Part shown: in pieces, positions 59,489 through 64,000 of the stretch | Layout: each line of letters begins with the position of its first letter | How positions within the stretch are numbered: the stretch's first letter is position 1 | Source: Flavipsychrobacter sp. | GTDB taxonomy: Bacteria > Bacteroidota > Bacteroidia > Chitinophagales > Chitinophagaceae | DNA length: 64,000 nt | NCBI GenBank assembly: GCA_041392855.1 | Contig: JAWKLD010000001.1 | Coordinates: 315,501 to 379,500, forward strand | Direction: 5' to 3' | Program-made: the position numbers and the translations under genes | Notes under the pieces: model-generated | Told to the model about the DNA's origin: nothing | Seen by the model: the letters and a program-made list of their open reading frames with translations, nothing else | The model's database searches: none

Positions 59489-60709
59489 TTAGGGTTGAAC
59501 ATAGCAAATGTAGTTCTTATGAACGGGCATTGCAAGTGCCTGATTTACTATTGGGTTGTCAATTTGAGAAATGTCCTTAGTTTCTCCTGTTTTAAAGGCT
59601 ATAGCTATTCGTTCGTCCTTGGTATTATAGGTATTATTAGACGTCTGTCCCTTGCAAATAAAGTAGTCTAACTCTTCCTCGTTAAAAGGTAGTTTTTTTC
59701 GTAGTTCTTCTCTTTTAGCTTCATAGTTATCATCTAGTGATTGGGAACTTAAGCTGACTTTGAATAATCGTCTGTTTATCAGCATCTTGCATAATTCGGA
59801 AAGTACGTTGTCCTCGCAGTTTTGCCATACTTTTATAGCGCTGAGTATATCAGAATCGTCTAATTGGCAAAAGGTTGTTATATGTTCCGTATTAGACCTG
59901 AACTCATTAGCATTGATCTTATTATATAAGAAGTGGAGTAGTGCAGGTGTAGCAAAAAGCTTTGTTCCGTTTTGTGCCAAAAATTTTGCCCTGCGTAGTA
60001 TATTGATCAACAGTATTTCGGAGCTTAGTACCGTTTTGTGTAAATAGACCTGCCAGTACATTAATCTACGTGCGATCACGAATTTCTCAACGGAATGCAC
60101 GCCTTTTTCTTCTACCATTAGTTCATTGTCCTTAACGGTAAGCATTTGTAGTATTCTATCGTAACCAATAACCCCCTCTGAGACACCTGTATAAAAACTA
60201 TCTCTATTCAAATAATCCATCCTGTCCACATCTAGCTGGCTGGATACCAGTTGATGTAGGTACTTTTTAGGGTATTGGTGACTGAACACGTCCATTGCAC
60301 TTGAAAGAGCACCGTCAAATTGCTCATTCAGTTGCTGCATGATCATGGCTGAGATATGCTCATGAGTAATACCATCTACAAGTGTATGCTCTAACGCATG
60401 AGAATATGGCCCATGCCCTATATCGTGCATGAGTATGGCTACTTTCGCTGCAATTTTCTCTTCCTCTGTTATTTCAACACCTTTTATTTTTAGCTCGTCA
60501 AGTGCACTACCCATTAAATGGCAGGCACCTAAAGAGTGTTGGAAACGTGTATGCACTGCACCAGGATATACCAAATGAGCTGTACCCATTTGCTTGATGC
60601 GTCTTAAACGCTGAAACCAAGGATGGTCTATTAATTGAAGAATTATTTGTTCCGGAAACCTGATAAACCCATACACGGGGTCGTTGATTATTTTCCCTTT
60701 TACACTCAT
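59489..60709 (-). CDS. HD-domain phosphohydrolase (dGTPase-like)
   Basis: The 406-residue protein has the HD metal site: H58 in TRFQHSLGACHLMG, H95-D96 in ILMHDIGHGPYSHALEH, and the later Asp in QLDVDRMDYLNRDSFYTG. This order is that of the deoxynucleotide triphosphohydrolase-like group, also called YdhJ-like or metal-dependent HD enzymes. The substrate is unknown; nucleotide is likely. Helical parts follow to the end. It lies 26 bases after the PBP1A gene on the same strand and 80 bases before lpxD, so it is within the envelope block. Confidence 0.85.
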   Translation of the reverse strand: MSVKGKIINDPVYGFIRFPEQIILQLIDHPWFQRLRRIKQMGTAHLVYPGAVHTRFQHSLGACHLMGSALDELKIKGVEITEEEKIAAKVAILMHDIGHGPYSHALEHTLVDGITHEHISAMIMQQLNEQFDGALSSAMDVFSHQYPKKYLHQLVSSQLDVDRMDYLNRDSFYTGVSEGVIGYDRILQMLTVKDNELMVEEKGVHSVEKFVIARRLMYWQVYLHKTVLSSEILLINILRRAKFLAQNGTKLFATPALLHFLYNKINANEFRSNTEHITTFCQLDDSDILSAIKVWQNCEDNVLSELCKMLINRRLFKVSLSSQSLDDNYEAKREELRKKLPFNEEELDYFICKGQTSNNTYNTKDERIAIAFKTGETKDISQIDNPIVNQALAMPVHKNYICYVQP

Positions 60710-60735
60710 GTTCTTTACTCGTCAAGTTTGTTTTG

Positions 60736-62976
60736 TTACCAATCTAAGGCTGGCATCTTTTCTTCTTCTTCCTGTTTATTTCCTGTAGTAGTTTCTATAA
60801 GCTCTTCAGCAAACACGTCAGGGTCTACCATTACTTCACAATCGTTGAAGTTTTCGGGCATTACAAATGTGGCCTCTTTGTTGATACCCGACTTAGGATC
60901 TTCTTGTAGGCTCTTCATAAAGTAAGCCCATATAGGTAATGCTGCTGCTGCTCCTTGGCCGTATTTCTCTGAGTTAAAACGTAGGTATCTATCATCACAA
61001 CCTACCCAAGCACCTGCAAGCAGTTGAGGAGTATAACCTATAAACCAACCATCAGCTTGGTTATTTGTAGTTCCTGTTTTACCTGCAATGTCTCCCTTTA
61101 CGTCATATTTATAACGCATCCTTTTCGCGGTACCAAATTCAACTACGCCTTGCATCATCTTTACCATTTTGAAGGCTGTGTTTTCATTGATTATTTCTTT
61201 CTGCACTGGTACGAAGCTTTTTAATACAGCACCGTTCTTGTCTTCTATTTTAGTGATGTATATAGGTTTCACGTTAGTACCACCAGTAGGGAACATAGTA
61301 TAAGCACGCAGCATTTCATATAAAGAAATATCGGGCACACCTAGTGCTATTGAAGGCACACGTTCTACTTTACTTTCGATACCACATAGCGCCACAAAGT
61401 CGGCAAAAGAATTAACACCTACCTGCTTAATGAGATATAGCGCAGCATTGTTCACTGATTTTGCCAAGGCTACCTTCATAGGTAAAGCTCCTTCTTTAGA
61501 GCCACCCGCATCATAATCTTTTTTGGTAGCAAAGCTTTGTGGTAGTGTAGACAACATACCACAAGGCGAAAATCCATTATCAACTGCAAGGCAATAGAGT
61601 AGAGGTTTTATCGTAGAACCAACTTGTCGTTTGGTATTTATGTTTACGTGATCGTATTGAAAATAGGTATGGTCTATACCGCCTACCCAAGCTTTTACTT
61701 CTCCAGTATAAGGATCCATAGCCATGAAGCCAGCTTGTAAGATCATCTTGGTATACTTGATAGAGTCAATAGGACTCATTGTTGTATCTACTTCGTGTTG
61801 TGCATTCCAAGAGAAGACCTCCATTTGTATCGGCTTCTTCAACTCTATCATTATTTTTTCATGAGTTAAGCCTTCCTCTTTTAGTGCTCTGTATCGACTA
61901 GAGCTTTTTATGGCATCGAGTAAATACTGCTGGTATTTATCCCATACTTTACCGTTGTTATAATTACGTTGGCTGGTAAAAAGCCCCTGTAGTTCTTTCA
62001 TGTGCTTCTCTACTGCAGCTTCTGCATGTTGCTGCATATTAACGTCTAGAGAAGTATATATTTTTAAGCCATCCTTATAGATGTTATAGTTAGTACCATC
62101 GGGCTTTTTAAGTTCCTTGCAGATATTTTTTACTTCCGCCTCAACTACTTGTCTGAAATAAGGGGCGATACCATCGTGGTAGCTGATCTTTTTATAGTTA
62201 AGTACTAGTGGTTTCTCCTTATACTTTTTAGCTTCGGCTTGCGTTAAGTAACCATACTTCGCCATTTGGTTAATTACAACATTTCTTCTTTTGAGCGAAC
62301 GCTTAGGATTGCGCTTAGGGTTAAAAGCAGTATTCGCTTTTAGCATACCTACAAGCACAGCAGCCTCGTCTACAGATAGCTCATTAGGTGGCTTGTTAAA
62401 GAAGGTAAGAGATGCGTTTCTAATACCATATACATTTCCTCCAAACGGTACTGTGTTGAGGTACAGGGTTATAATTTCATCCTTTGTAAGATTGTGTTCC
62501 AGCTTTATCGCCATTACCCATTCCTTCAGTTTGATGATAGGCATAGAAAAGACGGATTTCTTTTGCCTGCCAAAAAGGTTCTTAGCCAGCTGTTGGGTAA
62601 TAGTGCTACCTCCACCTGCTTTACCCAATAGTATTACTGCTCTTAGTACGGCTTTGCCGTCTACACCGGAGTGGTCATAAAAACGGGAGTCCTCGGTAGC
62701 AATTAGTGCGTTGTATACGTTCTGAGAAATGTCTTTATATTCAGAGGTAGAGCGATCTTGTACATAGTATCTGCCAATAAGAGAGCCATCTACAGCATAG
62801 ATATCAGATGCCAGGGCACTGCTAGGGTTCTCTAGTTCACGCATAGAAGGCATATAGCCTAATGCGCCCGAATTGATCAAAAGGATGATAAGAAAAAAGG
62901 AAACAATCGATATTATGGAACCGATCCATAATATACGTATTATTATTTTTCTTGCTCTATCAGATATAAGTGCCAC
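60736..62976 (-). CDS. Penicillin-binding protein 1A (bifunctional)
   Basis: Class A PBPs polymerise and cross-link peptidoglycan. The 746-residue protein has a short cytoplasmic part and one membrane helix (IGSIISIVSFFLIILLINSG). The glycosyltransferase-51 domain shows EDSRFYDHSGVD and GGSTITQQLAKNLFG, with catalytic Glu in both EDSRF and the later KEWVMAIKLE. The transpeptidase has the nucleophile Ser in GSTIKP, SVNNAALYL (SxN) and KTGTTNNQADGW (KTG). The end is acidic and charged (KQEEEEKMPALDW). It has its own -7 element close to the start. The next gene downstream is the HD enzyme. Confidence 0.94.
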   Translation of the reverse strand: MALISDRARKIIIRILWIGSIISIVSFFLIILLINSGALGYMPSMRELENPSSALASDIYAVDGSLIGRYYVQDRSTSEYKDISQNVYNALIATEDSRFYDHSGVDGKAVLRAVILLGKAGGGSTITQQLAKNLFGRQKKSVFSMPIIKLKEWVMAIKLEHNLTKDEIITLYLNTVPFGGNVYGIRNASLTFFNKPPNELSVDEAAVLVGMLKANTAFNPKRNPKRSLKRRNVVINQMAKYGYLTQAEAKKYKEKPLVLNYKKISYHDGIAPYFRQVVEAEVKNICKELKKPDGTNYNIYKDGLKIYTSLDVNMQQHAEAAVEKHMKELQGLFTSQRNYNNGKVWDKYQQYLLDAIKSSSRYRALKEEGLTHEKIMIELKKPIQMEVFSWNAQHEVDTTMSPIDSIKYTKMILQAGFMAMDPYTGEVKAWVGGIDHTYFQYDHVNINTKRQVGSTIKPLLYCLAVDNGFSPCGMLSTLPQSFATKKDYDAGGSKEGALPMKVALAKSVNNAALYLIKQVGVNSFADFVALCGIESKVERVPSIALGVPDISLYEMLRAYTMFPTGGTNVKPIYITKIEDKNGAVLKSFVPVQKEIINENTAFKMVKMMQGVVEFGTAKRMRYKYDVKGDIAGKTGTTNNQADGWFIGYTPQLLAGAWVGCDDRYLRFNSEKYGQGAAAALPIWAYFMKSLQEDPKSGINKEATFVMPENFNDCEVMVDPDVFAEELIETTTGNKQEEEEKMPALDW

Positions 62977-62998
62977 TGGATAAAATGTTTTGACATAA

Positions 62999-63006
62999 CA
63001 AAGCTA
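62999..63006 (-). promoter_or_regulatory. Candidate -7 promoter element of the PBP1A gene
   Basis: On the minus strand TAGCTTTG matches TAnnTTTG exactly and lies 22 bases before the start. No TTG is seen at the -33 distance. Confidence 0.45.
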
Positions 63007-63050
63007 AAAAAATTAATAAGGTGTACCTGCTTATTATAGTTAAAGCTATT

Positions 63051-64000
63051 TTAATGGTTTGCCTCTTTTTCCACAGTATTATAGAAATAAGAAGTCATTT
63101 TGAATGGGTTTAAGAATCCTTTTAGTCTTTTACCTGCTTTAGTTTTATGACGTACTTGTTTAATGAATGGAAGTACAAATTCTTTAATTAATACTTGTTC
63201 TTTATCAGATAACTCTTGTTTAGCATACTTCTGTTTCAAGTACACATTCATAAAACTTGTAAATGAAGTGCCAAATGCAGGGTCTACTACTTGCTGAGCA
63301 TATTGCATCGGTGTTTTTTCTCCTCTGGTTATCCCTGCAATGTGTAAATAATAAGAAACTGTCTGGTAGGCCCAGTAGGCTTTTTTATCGTAAGCTTGGG
63401 CTTTTTTGTACCTCATTTTAAAATATTGATATACCAGATAAGGCAGCAAGAGGATAATAACGAATACCCCTAATACTATTCCTGCTATAGTAAGTAGTAT
63501 GGAAACTATTGATAGGTGCTTTTCAGGAGTAGAGATCTCGGTTTTGGCCTCTTCTGGTTGAGCATCTTCTCTTTTCAGGTATATCTCATCAATAGGCGTA
63601 GGAGATGGCAACCTGTTTAATAGTTGGCTACCCGTTTCATTTGGCCTTTTATTTACCTTTTTTATTGCCTCAGCATAAGATACTGCAGTTCCTGCATCGC
63701 CTTTTACGATATTATTTAGTGGTACAGCGATACTGTCTCTATATACTGCAGCTATCTTCATGTCTAGCTGTAAGAGCGTATTTGAGTCTACATCATATTC
63801 CTCGTCTTTAAATATCAGATGACGAACTTTTAGGTCAATTGTTTTTTTGATGGTGTCAATAGCTTCAACAACACCTTCTGTTGCCAACCATGCTCTTGGT
63901 GGCTGCATTGGCGGTGTGCCGTCGGGTTGAGGGCTTTCTTCTGCCTCACTGTTACCTACTGTAGTGTCAAAGTCTAGCCAGCCATACCCTGGGAAGTATA
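63051..64000 (-). CDS. C-terminal part of a transglutaminase-like membrane protein (5' end outside window)
   Basis: The frame stays open to the right edge, so the N-terminus is missing; the apparent ATG at 63906-63908 is internal. About 315 residues are seen. Just inside the edge is YFPGYGWLDFDTTV, which looks like the end of a transglutaminase-like domain (pgyGWxxfD). A proline-rich link and a soluble beta part follow (EEYDVDSNTLLQLDMKIAAVY). One membrane helix (VSILLTIAGIVLGVFVIILLLPYLVY) comes next, then a cytoplasmic helical tail with GEKTPMQYAQQVVD. This layout resembles TgpA/DUF4129-type proteins. The role is unknown. Confidence 0.75.
   Translation of the reverse strand, partial: YFPGYGWLDFDTTVGNSEAEESPQPDGTPPMQPPRAWLATEGVVEAIDTIKKTIDLKVRHLIFKDEEYDVDSNTLLQLDMKIAAVYRDSIAVPLNNIVKGDAGTAVSYAEAIKKVNKRPNETGSQLLNRLPSPTPIDEIYLKREDAQPEEAKTEISTPEKHLSIVSILLTIAGIVLGVFVIILLLPYLVYQYFKMRYKKAQAYDKKAYWAYQTVSYYLHIAGITRGEKTPMQYAQQVVDPAFGTSFTSFMNVYLKQKYAKQELSDKEQVLIKEFVLPFIKQVRHKTKAGKRLKGFLNPFKMTSYFYNTVEKEANH

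Noticed and set aside
30..63908. CRISPR array, prophage or insertion sequence
   Set aside because: No set of evenly spaced repeats, no integrase, transposase or phage structural gene was found.

Overview
The window is chromosomal DNA from a member of the Bacteroidota, most likely a Chitinophagaceae-like lineage; the family level is inferred. The signs are these. Several promoters fit the Bacteroidota pattern TTG/TTTG, about 19 to 20 bases, then TAnnTTTG. LpxC and FabZ are fused. There is an IPExxxVDY protein, a DUF2723 membrane glycosyltransferase and a DUF5723-type outer membrane protein. Ribosomal protein S16 has a long acidic tail, and menaquinone is made through MqnA. Shine-Dalgarno sites are weak, as is usual in the phylum. 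The DNA looks moderately AT-rich, but I did not compute composition.

Layout. 1-5.2 kb: the end of secY, map, a small outer membrane protein, then lgt and a nucleoside phosphorylase on the minus strand. 5.28 kb: tRNA-Cys with a good promoter and a shared terminator. 5.4-9.8 kb (minus): an unknown secreted protein, the DUF2723 protein and an IPExxxVDY protein. 10-12.9 kb: purA, a small bipolar-charged protein and a PabB-like enzyme. 13-22.7 kb is the accessory part. It holds an unusual CDP-alcohol phosphatidyltransferase, small cysteine-patterned lipoproteins, a DoxX protein, a mosaic of palindromic repeats, a TPR-DUF2971 protein, two strongly structured non-coding segments around a 69-residue gene, a DUF5723 protein, two tandem paralogous outer membrane proteins and a cysteine-rich secreted protein.

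22.9-32 kb: dnaE, trxA, a fatty acid desaturase, three small minus-strand enzymes, ffh and rpsP. 32-36 kb: a methyltransferase, a GT-C glycosyltransferase with TPRs and an acyltransferase, probably acting on surface glycans. 37-45.4 kb: rpoB and rpoC, without the usual rplKAJL genes in front. 45.5-50 kb: a lytic transglycosylase, a penicillin-acylase family enzyme, a small membrane protein and a cation efflux protein. 50-54 kb: rnhA, mqnA, ybjQ, an HMG-CoA-lyase-like gene, panB and a YggS protein. 54-64 kb (minus): an MFS transporter, then the envelope block ABC ATPase-lpxA-lpxC/fabZ-lpxD, an HD phosphohydrolase, PBP1A and a transglutaminase-like protein cut by the window edge.

Most of the window is housekeeping. 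The points most worth a second look are a dispersed family of four tiny lipoproteins with one fixed cysteine pattern (13.8, 15.0, 29.8 and 36.5 kb) and the structured segments at 18.2-18.8 kb. In the first of these, a long nested hairpin shares a 12-base sequence with the start of the small gene that follows, which suggests a switch. I found no CRISPR array, prophage, transposase or rRNA.
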